Positions 1-7,556 of a DNA stretch of 64,000 bases are shown here, in pieces; position 1 is the stretch's first letter; each line of letters opens with the position of its first letter. The stretch is from Prevotella sp. (GTDB lineage: Bacteria > Bacteroidota > Bacteroidia > Bacteroidales > Bacteroidaceae): the NCBI GenBank assembly GCA_017449675.1, contig JAFTFG010000007.1:1-64000 (forward strand), written 5' to 3'. The notes below the pieces were generated by a model. That model was not told the DNA's origin. It worked only from the letters and a program-made list of their open reading frames with translations, and did not search any database. A program made the position numbers and the translations under genes.

Positions 1-1
1 A

Positions 2-178
2 TTCGCCTGGCACAACATCAACCTCACGACTCTGGCCATCGATGCCTGTGCCATCCCGTTTGTCCTCGTTGGCGCTTATCTGGGAATCCGTCTGGTTAAA
101 TTCCTGCCAGAAAGGGAATTCCGTATTTTCACAACCGTTGTGACAATCATCAGCGTCCTCGTGATGCTGCTAACATAA
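2..178 (+). CDS. TauE/SafE-family permease, C-terminal fragment (cut by window edge)
   Basis: An open frame enters from the left edge and encodes the last 58 residues of a hydrophobic protein before a TAA. Two membrane-spanning stretches are visible, one around IPFVLVGAYLGIRLV and one around FTTVVTIISVLVMLL. The join between them, a loop with LPEREFRIF, resembles the final segment of TauE/SafE (sulfite exporter/UPF0721) inner-membrane proteins. Members export or import small organic or sulfur anions, but substrate cannot be read from this fragment. The start lies outside the window. Confidence 0.6.
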   Translation, partial: FAWHNINLTTLAIDACAIPFVLVGAYLGIRLVKFLPEREFRIFTTVVTIISVLVMLLT

Positions 179-236
179 GTTCTATAGCATAAAACTCGGT
201 TTCGGCCGCTCTCATTCATACGGGCGGCGGCAACGA

Positions 237-390
237 GTTAGGACGTACCTTCCTCCCTGTTAGCCCGTACCTTCCACCCTGTTAGCCCGTACCTTCCACC
301 CTGTTAGCCCGTACCTTCCACCCTGTTAGCCCGTACCTTCCACCCTGTTAGCCCGTACCTTCCACCCTGTTAGCCCGTACCTTCCTCCCA
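237..390. repeat. Seven tandem copies of a 22-bp repeat
   Basis: Units begin with GTTAGCCCGTACC and end with TTCCACCCT. The first copy (237-258) and last copy (369-390) are slightly diverged; the five inner copies are identical. The period is not a multiple of three and no gene is open across it, so it is an intergenic minisatellite. It lies between the permease stop and the promoter at 499. The perfect inner copies suggest active expansion and contraction. Confidence 0.95.
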
Positions 391-498
391 CTTATGCAGT
401 ATGGGAATTCGAATCATTTTATTTCTAACCCGTATTTCATCAGATAGTCCATATCACAAATTTATTTGCAAAGTTACGGAAATTTGCTCAATTTTCCG

Positions 499-506
499 TA
501 TTTTTG
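499..506 (+). promoter_or_regulatory. Bacteroidota-type -7 element (TATTTTTG)
   Basis: TATTTTTG matches the TAnnTTTG -7 consensus of Bacteroidota promoters. It lies 120 bp before the yjbQ-like remnant and 243 bp before the GH43 start. The rest of 179-593 holds the 22-bp repeat and otherwise nothing recognised. Confidence 0.6.
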
Positions 507-626
507 CACCTGATATGTTGAATCTTGTAGCGAAAGGCAACGGGTAGGCGAGCATCGCTCGGGAATCTCGGCAAAGCAGATGCAAGCATCTTTTTGTCCT
601 CGCTGCTCCAAGAATTAGGAATGTTT

Positions 627-743
627 ATGATAGAACAAGTAGAGATAACCCTAAAATCCAAGTCTCGCAGTTTCCATCTGGTGACCAACGAAATCCTGAG
701 CCAGTTGCCAAAGTTGCCCAAGACTGGTATCTTACAGTTGTTG
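627..743 (+). pseudogene. yjbQ: N-terminal remnant of yjbQ (UPF0047) ahead of the GH43 gene
   Basis: From ATG 627 the frame reads MIEQVEITLK, then FHLVTNEILSQLPKLP and GILQLL. This is the conserved start of YjbQ/UPF0047 proteins (secondary thiamine-phosphate synthase-like, normally about 135-140 residues). The similarity stops after about 38 residues, where the invariant region with the HTSA motif should follow. Instead the same frame runs into the signal peptide of the GH43 enzyme. I read this as a deletion or insertion junction that removed the rest of yjbQ and placed the GH43 gene behind its promoter. The family match is from memory of its N-terminus; a profile search would settle it. Confidence 0.6.
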
Positions 744-749
744 AGTGAT

Positions 750-2402
750 ATGAAAAGACGATTGATACTTACAATGGTGCTGCTGATATCAATAGTGGCA
801 GGTGCCAAAGAGAAAGGTACGACGGTGGCACACTTCTCGCAGTTCACCTACACTGGGCAGGACGACTACTATCGGGAGAATCCGCTGACCGATGCCGCTC
901 AGTTCTACAACCCCATTCTGCCGGGCTGGTATTCCGACCCTGCCATCTGTCGGGTGGGTGAGGACTATTGGTTGGTGACATCGACATTTGGTTACTATCC
1001 TGGTGTGCCGCTCTACCACAGCCGCGACCTGGTGAACTGGCAGTTGGTGGGCAACATTCTGTGTCGCCCCTCACAGTTGGCCTACCTCAAAGGGCAGTCT
1101 ATCGACAAGGGAGGCATCTATGCGCCCACAATAGCATATAATCCCCAGAACCAGACGTACTACATGATAACGACCGACGTGGGCAAGGGTCATTTCTATG
1201 TGACCACTCGTGACCCGTGGGGCGAATGGTCTGACCCTGTGTTTCTGCCTCAGATCGGTGGCATTGACCCTGCTTTCTTCTTCGATGACGACGGACAGGC
1301 TTACATCGTCCACAAGGAAGACACCGAGGGCCAGCCCAAATGGAGCAACCACCGCAGTATCCGCTTCATCCGCTTCAACGTTGAGACAGGCCAGACCTAC
1401 GGCGACGACATCCCTCTGCGCGAAGAGGGTGTTGGACTGGAAGAGCAGTTGCCGCGCGATGAGGGGCCGCATCTCTATAAGATTCGTGGGAAATACTACC
1501 TGATATGCGCTGAGGGCGGTACCAGTTGGGCACATTCTGAAGTGGCCTACAAGGCCGACTCTGTGTTTGGTCCCTACAAGCGGTGGCCACGTAGTCCTAT
1601 GCTGACCCAGCGGCTTCGTAAGGCCGGAGCCAAATACGGTGTCAGTTGTACGGGGCATGCTGACCTGGTGGAAACACCCAACGGTGAGTGGTGGGCCGTA
1701 TTCTTGGGTTGCCGTCAGTGGCAGGACGGCACGGAGCAGTTGGGGCGCGAGACGTTCATGATGCCTGTCAAGTGGAGTCTCGACGGTTATCCTTATATCA
1801 CGCAGACCCGTGACAGCATCCCACTCATGCTACGCCGTGAGGGAGTCGTACGGAAAGAGAAAACGACCTATGGCAATTTCGCTTGGAACGATGACTTCTC
1901 GAGTAGCGAATTGCGCCCTGAATGGCTGTCGCTTCGTGGTCCTCTGCCCGTAGGCTGTAGCCAAAAGAAAGGACTGCACCTGGCCTGCTCGTCAGAAACC
2001 GCCAGAGGCACGCAGACACCAGCCTATTTGGGTCGTCGCATACAGCACCACAAGTTCACCGTAGAGACGACGCTGTCGTTCAGTCCCACAACGGGCGATG
2101 CTGCCGGCATCCTGATATTCAAGAACGAGGCTCACCAGTATTTTCTCTGTGTCACGACTGACGGTATTGCCCTCCGCCGTATCAACAAACGAGGGTTCGA
2201 CATACTGGCGCAGGCACCTCTTGCTCAGTCGGGAACCGTCAACCTGAAAGTAGTCTGTCGCGGATTGACCTATGATTTCTATTACCAGCCAACGGGTAGC
2301 GACTGGCTACTGCTGGCCAGTGATATCGACGTGCGCCATGTGTCGTCCAGTGTCGGTGGCTTCACTGGTACTACCATCGGTCTCTATGCCGAGCATGAGT
2401 AG
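750..2402 (+). CDS. Secreted glycoside hydrolase family 43 (beta-xylosidase/arabinofuranosidase type)
   Basis: 550 residues from ATG 750. That start was chosen because it begins a clear signal peptide (MKRRLILTMVLLISIVAGA); the longer frame from 594 would bury it behind the yjbQ remnant. The five-bladed propeller follows at about residues 45-350. The three GH43 acids are visible: Asp in YSDPAI, the pKa-modulating Asp in GGIDPAFFFDDDG and the acid/base Glu in DEGPHLYK. About 200 further residues form a beta-sandwich like the C-terminal domain of xylosidases (WLSLRGPL, FYYQPTGSDW, FTGTTIGLYA). This matches the two-domain enzymes that release xylose or arabinose from xylan-type oligosaccharides in the periplasm. 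Substrate is inferred from the family. It converges on the acyltransferase gene with only 25 bp between them. Confidence 0.88.
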   Translation: MKRRLILTMVLLISIVAGAKEKGTTVAHFSQFTYTGQDDYYRENPLTDAAQFYNPILPGWYSDPAICRVGEDYWLVTSTFGYYPGVPLYHSRDLVNWQLVGNILCRPSQLAYLKGQSIDKGGIYAPTIAYNPQNQTYYMITTDVGKGHFYVTTRDPWGEWSDPVFLPQIGGIDPAFFFDDDGQAYIVHKEDTEGQPKWSNHRSIRFIRFNVETGQTYGDDIPLREEGVGLEEQLPRDEGPHLYKIRGKYYLICAEGGTSWAHSEVAYKADSVFGPYKRWPRSPMLTQRLRKAGAKYGVSCTGHADLVETPNGEWWAVFLGCRQWQDGTEQLGRETFMMPVKWSLDGYPYITQTRDSIPLMLRREGVVRKEKTTYGNFAWNDDFSSSELRPEWLSLRGPLPVGCSQKKGLHLACSSETARGTQTPAYLGRRIQHHKFTVETTLSFSPTTGDAAGILIFKNEAHQYFLCVTTDGIALRRINKRGFDILAQAPLAQSGTVNLKVVCRGLTYDFYYQPTGSDWLLLASDIDVRHVSSSVGGFTGTTIGLYAEHE

Positions 2403-2427
2403 AAGTTAAGTTGTATTTTTATTTGTA

Positions 2428-3540
2428 TTAACCGATCACATACTTGCTGCCGGGCAAGAATGACAAGAGTTTTGTGGTGACAGCACTACAGAGGAATGTC
2501 AGCAGGGCTATGGTTGGTATGGCTAGCCCAACGGGAATCAGAGGCTGGGCAGGGTTGTCGTTCATTATCCACAGGGCGATGGGACTCAAAAAGAACATGT
2601 GCATCAGATACATCCCAAATGATAACTGCGAAAGTTCTGTGACGACAACCGGGGCTTTGGGCTTTTGGATGCAAGAGAACAGCAGAAAAAGTCCGAAAGT
2701 GGTCAGCACCACATTAGGCGTACAGAAGCCCCATGACCATTCCATCTCAGGTATTCCCATCAGCACACTAGGTTCGCCCTTCCACCAAAAACTCCACGCA
2801 GTGAAGACGGCCCCAAGGCAGAAACAGGCAATACCGACAGCCAACCTCCTGCCGCATGACCACTTGATATGCTTGCGGATATAGTGAGCCAGCACCAGAT
2901 AACCCAGGAAACCAGAGTTGTAATAGAGCATGGAATACTGATTCCAATGGCACTCACCCCATAGTTCTGGCGACACAAAGTGGTGAAGCCACGGGATGAG
3001 AGTCGTGAAGGCAAAGATGCCGAGGAATATTCGCTCGTCGCGTGCCGAGGCATCTCTCAGCCAGGGGGAAATGACGGGGATGATGAGATAGAGGCTGATG
3101 AGTGGATACATGAACCACAAGTGCGCTGCCGTCATTGGGAAATTGAAGGGCAAAAGGCGCAGGTCGTCGAGGGACTGTTCCCATGTCGTGCCTCCCCACA
3201 GCAGCGGCAAGAAGGTATAGAGCAGCAGGAAGCACACCATGGGCGGAATGATACGCATAAAGCGGCGGCGATAGAACTGTGGTATCGTCTGGCCCTCTCG
3301 CATGGGTACCAGCAGATAGGCAGACACGATCATGAACAATGGTACCGCTGCCCGGCTGAAGCAACCGTCGTAGAGTGCTACCCAGAAACGATTCTGCTCA
3401 TTGGCTACCATCGCTTCCGTTCCTGACACGCAATAGAAATACTCGCTGGCATGAGCCATCATCACCGCCAGACATGCCAATACTCTGATGTAGTCAAGAA
3501 AGACTATCCGTCCCGCACTTTTTTCCACTTTATCGGTCAT
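2428..3540 (-). CDS. Acyltransferase 3 family membrane protein
   Basis: 370 residues. The N-terminus has the family signature IVFLDYIRVLACLAVMMAHA, with the His thought to act in acyl transfer. About ten hydrophobic segments follow, ending in a basic tail. Acyltransferase-3 proteins move acetyl or other acyl groups onto extracytoplasmic sugars of LPS, capsule or exported glycans. The acceptor cannot be read here. The gene lies 17 bp after the stop of the broken hydrolase on the same strand and probably shared its transcript from the promoter at 3918-3925. No promoter of its own was found. Confidence 0.85.
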   Translation of the reverse strand: MTDKVEKSAGRIVFLDYIRVLACLAVMMAHASEYFYCVSGTEAMVANEQNRFWVALYDGCFSRAAVPLFMIVSAYLLVPMREGQTIPQFYRRRFMRIIPPMVCFLLLYTFLPLLWGGTTWEQSLDDLRLLPFNFPMTAAHLWFMYPLISLYLIIPVISPWLRDASARDERIFLGIFAFTTLIPWLHHFVSPELWGECHWNQYSMLYYNSGFLGYLVLAHYIRKHIKWSCGRRLAVGIACFCLGAVFTAWSFWWKGEPSVLMGIPEMEWSWGFCTPNVVLTTFGLFLLFSCIQKPKAPVVVTELSQLSFGMYLMHMFFLSPIALWIMNDNPAQPLIPVGLAIPTIALLTFLCSAVTTKLLSFLPGSKYVIG

Positions 3541-3557
3541 CTTTGTACTATAATCTC

Positions 3558-3889
3558 TTAAAATACTTTCATCAAAAAAACTTTTATCAGTTGGGCAATC
3601 TCTGTGTGATGGCTCTCCAGCGCGAAGTGGCCGCTGGGTACGAAGTGGATTTCAGCATTGGGCAGGTCGCGGCGGAAGGCGTTGGCTCCGGCGGGGATGA
3701 ACGACGGGTCGTTCTCGCCCCAGACGGCGAGCAACGGGGGCTGGTTGTCGCGCAGGTACTTCTGGAACTCAGGATAGAGGGCCACGTTTGAGCGGTAGTC
3801 GAGGATGAGGTCGTTCTGCATCTCGGTGCGCCCGCCTCACGATAAAAGACTTTGCAGTCTTCAACTTGGATTTTGTGATACGTTATCAT
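3558..3889 (-). pseudogene. Alpha/beta-hydrolase with internal deletion
   Basis: ATG at 3889 starts MITYHKIQVEDC then KVFYREAG, the usual beginning of a roughly 290-residue alpha/beta-hydrolase. After about 20 residues the frame breaks. The last about 87 residues of the same family follow in another frame (LAVWGENDPSFIPAGA, then FVPSGHFALE with the catalytic His). The middle is missing, including the oxyanion region and nucleophile elbow. This is a simple internal deletion of roughly 550 bp plus a frame change. The 3' frame alone has no proper start, so I do not call it a gene. Confidence 0.8.
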
Positions 3890-3917
3890 ATTATTTGTCA
3901 GTTTCACTTATCGACGA

Positions 3918-3925
3918 CAAAGGTA
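3918..3925 (-). promoter_or_regulatory. -7 element (TACCTTTG) for the broken hydrolase and acyltransferase
   Basis: On the minus strand TACCTTTG lies 28 bp before ATG 3889. It directly follows the U-tract of the terminator at 3926-3962, so terminator and promoter abut. Confidence 0.6.
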
Positions 3926-3962
3926 CAAAAAATCTCCCACATCGGAGCGACATGGGAGACGT
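3926..3962 (-). terminator. Rho-independent terminator after the hydrolase operon
   Basis: On the minus strand a hairpin with stem TCTCCCA/TGGGAGA (3959-3953 with 3939-3933) is followed by six T. It ends the 6289-3981 operon 18 bp after the stop codon. The plus strand also has a T-run beside it, so it may work both ways. Confidence 0.8.
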
Positions 3963-3980
3963 TTTTGGGATTATTTAGCG

Positions 3981-5180
3981 TTACTTCAAGTTCGCCTTGA
4001 AAAAATCTGCCAGTTTATCCCAGGGAATCAGATTCTTTGGCTCGCCTTTGACCTTCGGTCGAGCCTGCTCACGCTCGGAATTCGAAGCGAGTTCCGACTT
4101 CTCTCGCTCAATCGCAGCCTTGTCCTCCAACTCCGTATATCCACCGTCGTAAAGGTCGCAATGCGAGGCAGCAGGGATGATGAGCAGTTGCTTGTTCTCA
4201 GGAACGGGGTTGGGCTTGCCAACGACGTTATACCCATCTGCCTTGCCCTCCACCATATACTTGTAGGCAGCCTCGCCGAAATAACGCGAGTGGGCCTTCT
4301 CGCCGTGCATCACCATCACGGCTGAACGAATCTCGTTGATGTAGTAGAGGAAGCGGGCGTTGGCGTAGGCCTGGGTGCCGATGACTCGCCAGCCGTCGTT
4401 CGAGTTGCCGCTGCGCTTGTGGTAGCCGCGAGGGGTGATGTAGTAGTCGTAGTAGTCCTTCACGAACTGCGGCGCATCGTCGGGCAGGGGATTAACCACA
4501 CCGCCACCCATAGCCAACGGGTCTGTCAGGCGCTGCTTAGAGAGTGCTTCACGGGCAGCATGGCGCGACTCCTCCTTGTCCTCGCTGTCGTAGTATCCGT
4601 TGCCACTGACGCGGGTCATGTCGTACATCGTAGAGGCCACCGTTGCCTTGATGCGGGTGTCTGCAGCGGCAGCATTGAGGGCGATGCCTCCCCATCCGCA
4701 GATGCCGATGATGCCAATCTTCTCAGCATCCACATTCTCCAATTGCGACAGATAATCGACGGCTGCCATGAAGTCCTCGGTGTTAATGTCGGGCGATGCC
4801 GTGCGACGAGGTTCACCGCTGCTCTCACCTGTGTACGACGGGTCGAAGGCCAGCGTCACGAAGCCGCGCTCTGCCATCCGCATGGCGTAGAGTCCGCTCG
4901 ACTGCTCCTTCACGGCTCCAAACGGACCTGAGACGGCGATGGCAGCCAGTTTGCCCTCGGCATCTTTCGGAGTGTAGAGGTCTGCCGCCAACGTCAGGCC
5001 ATACTGTGTTTCAAAAGTCACCTTGCGGTGGTTTACTTTCTCGCTCAGCGGGAATACCTTGTCCCACTCCTGCGTCAACTGTAGTGTTGTCATATTCTCT
5101 TCTGTTTTAGTTTGATTCTTGTCCGTGCAGCCCGCGAGCATCATGCCCATGAATGCTGCGAATAATAATGTCTTTCTCAT
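3981..5180 (-). CDS. Lipoprotein alpha/beta-hydrolase (dienelactone-hydrolase-like)
   Basis: 399 residues. The lipobox MMLAGC at residues about 13-18 predicts a lipid-anchored envelope protein. The nucleophile elbow reads GICGWGG, with Cys in place of Ser as in dienelactone hydrolases. The late His is in PAASHCDLYDGG. Residues about 356-371 (SELASNSEREQA region) are an extra segment rich in Ser, Glu and Arg, encoded by a copy of the dispersed palindromic element (4068-4114); the fold then resumes with LIPWDKLADFFKANL. The start overlaps the stop of the upstream flavodoxin gene as ATGA, so translation is coupled. It probably hydrolyses a small ester or lactone; the substrate is unknown. Confidence 0.82.
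   Translation of the reverse strand: MRKTLLFAAFMGMMLAGCTDKNQTKTEENMTTLQLTQEWDKVFPLSEKVNHRKVTFETQYGLTLAADLYTPKDAEGKLAAIAVSGPFGAVKEQSSGLYAMRMAERGFVTLAFDPSYTGESSGEPRRTASPDINTEDFMAAVDYLSQLENVDAEKIGIIGICGWGGIALNAAAADTRIKATVASTMYDMTRVSGNGYYDSEDKEESRHAAREALSKQRLTDPLAMGGGVVNPLPDDAPQFVKDYYDYYITPRGYHKRSGNSNDGWRVIGTQAYANARFLYYINEIRSAVMVMHGEKAHSRYFGEAAYKYMVEGKADGYNVVGKPNPVPENKQLLIIPAASHCDLYDGGYTELEDKAAIEREKSELASNSEREQARPKVKGEPKNLIPWDKLADFFKANLK
4068..4114. repeat. Dispersed palindromic element, copy inside a coding sequence
   Basis: The segment begins CTCACGCTCGGAA and ends CTCGCTCAATCG, with a self-complementary middle (GGAA...TTCC). The same ends, CTCACGCTCGGAA and CTCGCTTAATCG, flank a different self-complementary middle at 12418-12467 upstream of araC. 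Here it lies in frame inside the hydrolase gene and adds about 16 residues without breaking it. Confidence 0.7.
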
Positions 5181-6289
5181 CTTGCTATCTTTTTGCCGTT
5201 TTGAATGATGATGCCTTTTGTTCCTGTCTGAGCCACCGTACCTTGCAGCGTGTAAGCCTTTGATGATGTTCTGTCGGTATGAATCTGACTAATGCCCGTA
5301 GTATTGTTCAGAGACAAAGTCACACTGATGTTGCTCTCACCAGCCTTGAGGAACGTCCTCAACTCACTCTCCGTCAGCCCGTCAATCTTGCCCAGCCGCG
5401 TGTAACTCCAAGAGTTCGTGCCGTAGAACATACAGATGTTGCTGCCGTTGTAAAGGACAATGTCGCCCGGCTGAGCATTCATCTGTTCATTGCTCGTGGG
5501 CAAAGAGAACCCAAGCGCACCCCAAATCTCGAACCCTCCGCTGGAGTTCAGCGTCACCGTAAAGGGAGACGACTGCAGTTTAGTCACTAGTTCCTGAGTC
5601 GCAGAATTATCGACCAGCGTAGCCGTCTTGGTTATGCCGTCGATAGTGATATACATTACTTGTGCCATATTGCTTGTAGTTTGAAAGTTCTGAGTCGGCA
5701 GCCAGTTCTCAATCAGCGAATTGCGGTTGCTGTGGTTGCTGGCATTAATCCATAGCGCACCACCAGACCATGTGACGTTGGAGAGAAGTCGCTGTGCATC
5801 TGCCACCACGCCGCTGATACCACTCGAATGGCTCGACACAATTATCGCCACCGTCTTGCCTGCCAGTTTTGCACTGTTCTGGAAAAGGTACGTCTGCATG
5901 ATAGCCGCCATCTGGCTCCACCAGAGCGGAGTCACGATGATGATGTTCTGGTAGTCATCGAGACTGACAGTCACTGGGTCGATGGCAGGATAACTGCTCG
6001 CATCGTTGGGATTCGCCTTGATAGCGTTCAGCAGTTGTGTACCCAGAGCATAGTTGTTCGCCTCGTACTTCAATCCCTTCTCTGCGGGCTGAATCTCCAA
6101 CTGGTCAGCCGTAATCTGCGCAGTCAGACTATTCACGATAGCCTTGCAGTTGCCAGTATAACTATAATACACCACCAGCGTCTTGCCCATGTTGGCGTTT
6201 GCCTGAGTCTCCGCGTTCACCTCACTCTCAGAAGAGCAGCAGGTCAGCAGCATTGCAGTCATTAGTAATAAGAAATGTCTCATGTTCAT
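5177..6289 (-). CDS. Flavodoxin fused to cyclophilin-like domain, lipoprotein
   Basis: 370 residues. It begins with a lipobox-like MLLTCC. A flavodoxin domain follows at about 35-205, with the phosphate-binding loop YYSYTGN and the TPLWWSQM loop. At about 215-330 there is a cyclophilin-like fold domain (ITIDGITKTATLVDN, GDIVLYNGSNICMFYG, YTRLGKIDG). A short tail follows (AYTLQGTVAQ, then KGIIIQNGKKIAR) that resembles the C-terminal tails common on exported Prevotella proteins. Flavodoxin fused to this domain is known in Bacteroidota; the electron partner is unknown. It is the first gene of the operon, and its promoter region carries the duplicated operator (6341-6377). Confidence 0.82.
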   Translation of the reverse strand: MNMRHFLLLMTAMLLTCCSSESEVNAETQANANMGKTLVVYYSYTGNCKAIVNSLTAQITADQLEIQPAEKGLKYEANNYALGTQLLNAIKANPNDASSYPAIDPVTVSLDDYQNIIIVTPLWWSQMAAIMQTYLFQNSAKLAGKTVAIIVSSHSSGISGVVADAQRLLSNVTWSGGALWINASNHSNRNSLIENWLPTQNFQTTSNMAQVMYITIDGITKTATLVDNSATQELVTKLQSSPFTVTLNSSGGFEIWGALGFSLPTSNEQMNAQPGDIVLYNGSNICMFYGTNSWSYTRLGKIDGLTESELRTFLKAGESNISVTLSLNNTTGISQIHTDRTSSKAYTLQGTVAQTGTKGIIIQNGKKIAR

Positions 6290-6310
6290 TCTGTTTTATT
6301 ATTTCGGCTG

Positions 6311-6318
6311 CAAAATTA
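6311..6318 (-). promoter_or_regulatory. -7 element (TAATTTTG) of the flavodoxin/hydrolase operon
   Basis: On the minus strand TAATTTTG lies 21 bp before ATG 6289. The near operator copy ends 23 bp upstream of it, where an activator would touch RNA polymerase. Confidence 0.7.
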
Positions 6319-6340
6319 CGAAGAAATCCGTAAACCGCAC

Positions 6341-6377
6341 CTACACGATTTACGGATTAATCTACCCGTTTTACAGA
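6341..6377 (-). promoter_or_regulatory. Tandem operator, two 16-bp half-sites 21 bp apart (copy 1)
   Basis: Plus-strand half-sites are CTACACGATTTACGGA (6341-6356) and CTACCCGTTTTACAGA (6362-6377). They are in the same orientation with a 21-bp period, two helical turns. The same arrangement at the same distance from the -7 element occurs at 7464-7500. The layout is typical of AraC-type activators. An inverted TTTACGGAT/ATCCGTAAA pairing with 6325-6333 is also visible. Confidence 0.72.
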
Positions 6378-6380
6378 TTC

Positions 6381-7316
6381 TTATTCCATTGAATGTTCCC
6401 AACCTCCACGTGTATCAATGCCAGTAGCATCAGCCAGCGCTTCGAGACGTGCCACCTCCTCTGCGGTAAGCACAATTTTTGCGGCCTCGGCGGCCTCGAT
6501 GACGTGGCACTCCTTGGTGGCTCCGATGATGGGCAGCGTGCCCTTGGCGATGGCCCAGGCGATGCCGATCTGCGAACACGATGCACCGTACTTCCGTCCG
6601 ATAGCGGTCATCTCATTGGTGAGGGCTTCAAGCTGCTCCAGCACGGGGTTGTACTTCTTGCCGCGGTCACTCTCGGCGGGCAGCGGGTTCTCCTTGTTGT
6701 ATTTGCCCGAGAGCGCGCCCTGCTCCAGCACCATGTAGGCCCAGAACTCGATGCCGTTTTCCTTGCAGTAATCCAATACGCCACCTTTCTCTGATGAACG
6801 GTAGAGCAAGGAAAAATGGTTCTGCACGGCAGAGACTTTAAATCCAGCCTCGCCCAGAATCTCATTGGCACGGCGAATCTCCTTGATGTTGTGGTTCGAC
6901 ACGCCCACGCGCTTCACCTTGCCCGACTTGAGCAGCGGTATCAGCCCCGGCGTCCAGCGCTCCACGTCCATCGGGTTGTGAATCCAGTAGATGTCGATGT
7001 AGTCCAGCCCCATGCGCTCCATCGAGGCCAGCGCCATCTTCTCCACCGAGTTCTCGTAAATCTCCGCAATCTGCGGCGTGAACTTCGTGGAAATCTCCAC
7101 ATCCCGGCGCTCGTACTCCTTAGCCAGCGTACCCAGGATGCGCTCCGACTCGCCCATGCCGTAGGCCGTCGCCGTGTCCCACAGGCTCAGCCCCGCCTTC
7201 ATCGCCGCGTCGAATACGGGCTTCAATGTTTCTACGTCGGTCTTTGAGCCGAATACCGTGTCTCCTCCAAATGCTCCTGCGCCCCAGGCCCAGGTTCCTA
7301 ATGCAATCTTTACCAT
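6381..7316 (-). CDS. Aldo/keto reductase
   Basis: 311 residues from ATG 7316 (MVKIALGTWAWG); an upstream in-frame start at 7349 would add a Lys/Arg-rich leader and is less likely. The AKR catalytic tetrad is visible: Asp and Tyr in LWDTATAYGMGESE, Lys in ISTKF and His in IYWIHNP. The NADPH-binding end reads AIAKGTLPIIGATK. The fold is a cytosolic TIM barrel reducing carbonyls with NADPH. It has its own promoter (7434-7441) and the same tandem operator as the flavodoxin operon, so the two units are probably co-regulated. The first codons recur as a 21-bp exact match at 9008-9028. Confidence 0.92.
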   Translation of the reverse strand: MVKIALGTWAWGAGAFGGDTVFGSKTDVETLKPVFDAAMKAGLSLWDTATAYGMGESERILGTLAKEYERRDVEISTKFTPQIAEIYENSVEKMALASMERMGLDYIDIYWIHNPMDVERWTPGLIPLLKSGKVKRVGVSNHNIKEIRRANEILGEAGFKVSAVQNHFSLLYRSSEKGGVLDYCKENGIEFWAYMVLEQGALSGKYNKENPLPAESDRGKKYNPVLEQLEALTNEMTAIGRKYGASCSQIGIAWAIAKGTLPIIGATKECHVIEAAEAAKIVLTAEEVARLEALADATGIDTRGGWEHSME

Positions 7317-7433
7317 AATCTTTTTTCTTTTTTGAACACGAATTTCCATGAATTGAACATAAATTTTTCATTAATTCATGACTAATTCCTGGTTAATTCG
7401 TGATAATTCATGTTTAATAATTAGTTTCGACTG

Positions 7434-7441
7434 TAAAGGTA
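7434..7441 (-). promoter_or_regulatory. -7-like element (TACCTTTA) of the aldo/keto reductase
   Basis: TACCTTTA on the minus strand departs from TAnnTTTG in the last base, fitting an activator-dependent promoter. The near operator half-site ends 22 bp upstream, against 22-23 bp at the flavodoxin promoter. Confidence 0.5.
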
Positions 7442-7463
7442 CGGCGAAAAAGTATAAAAAAGG

Positions 7464-7500
7464 CTAAACGATTTACTGATAAATCTACCACTTTTACGGA
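7464..7500 (-). promoter_or_regulatory. Tandem operator, two 16-bp half-sites 21 bp apart (copy 2)
   Basis: Plus-strand half-sites are CTAAACGATTTACTGA (7464-7479) and CTACCACTTTTACGGA (7485-7500), with period 21. They align with 6341-6377 base for base apart from a few changes. Confidence 0.72.
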
Positions 7501-7517
7501 TTCTCAGAAAATAGTCG

Positions 7518-7525
7518 TATATTTG
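7518..7525 (+). promoter_or_regulatory. -7 element (TATATTTG) for the lipoprotein gene
   Basis: TATATTTG lies 31 bp before ATG 7557. It diverges from the aldo/keto reductase promoter, and the operator at 7464-7500 sits between them. Confidence 0.65.
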
Positions 7526-7556
7526 CGGTCGAATCATCAATTATGGCATTCTTATT

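Noticed and set aside
1071..1658. 195-residue open frame opposite the GH43 gene
   Set aside because: It is the shadow of a well-supported coding sequence; the composition is not protein-like.
3558..3821. 87-residue hydrolase gene
   Set aside because: It is only the tail of a deleted alpha/beta-hydrolase; nucleophile part and start are missing.
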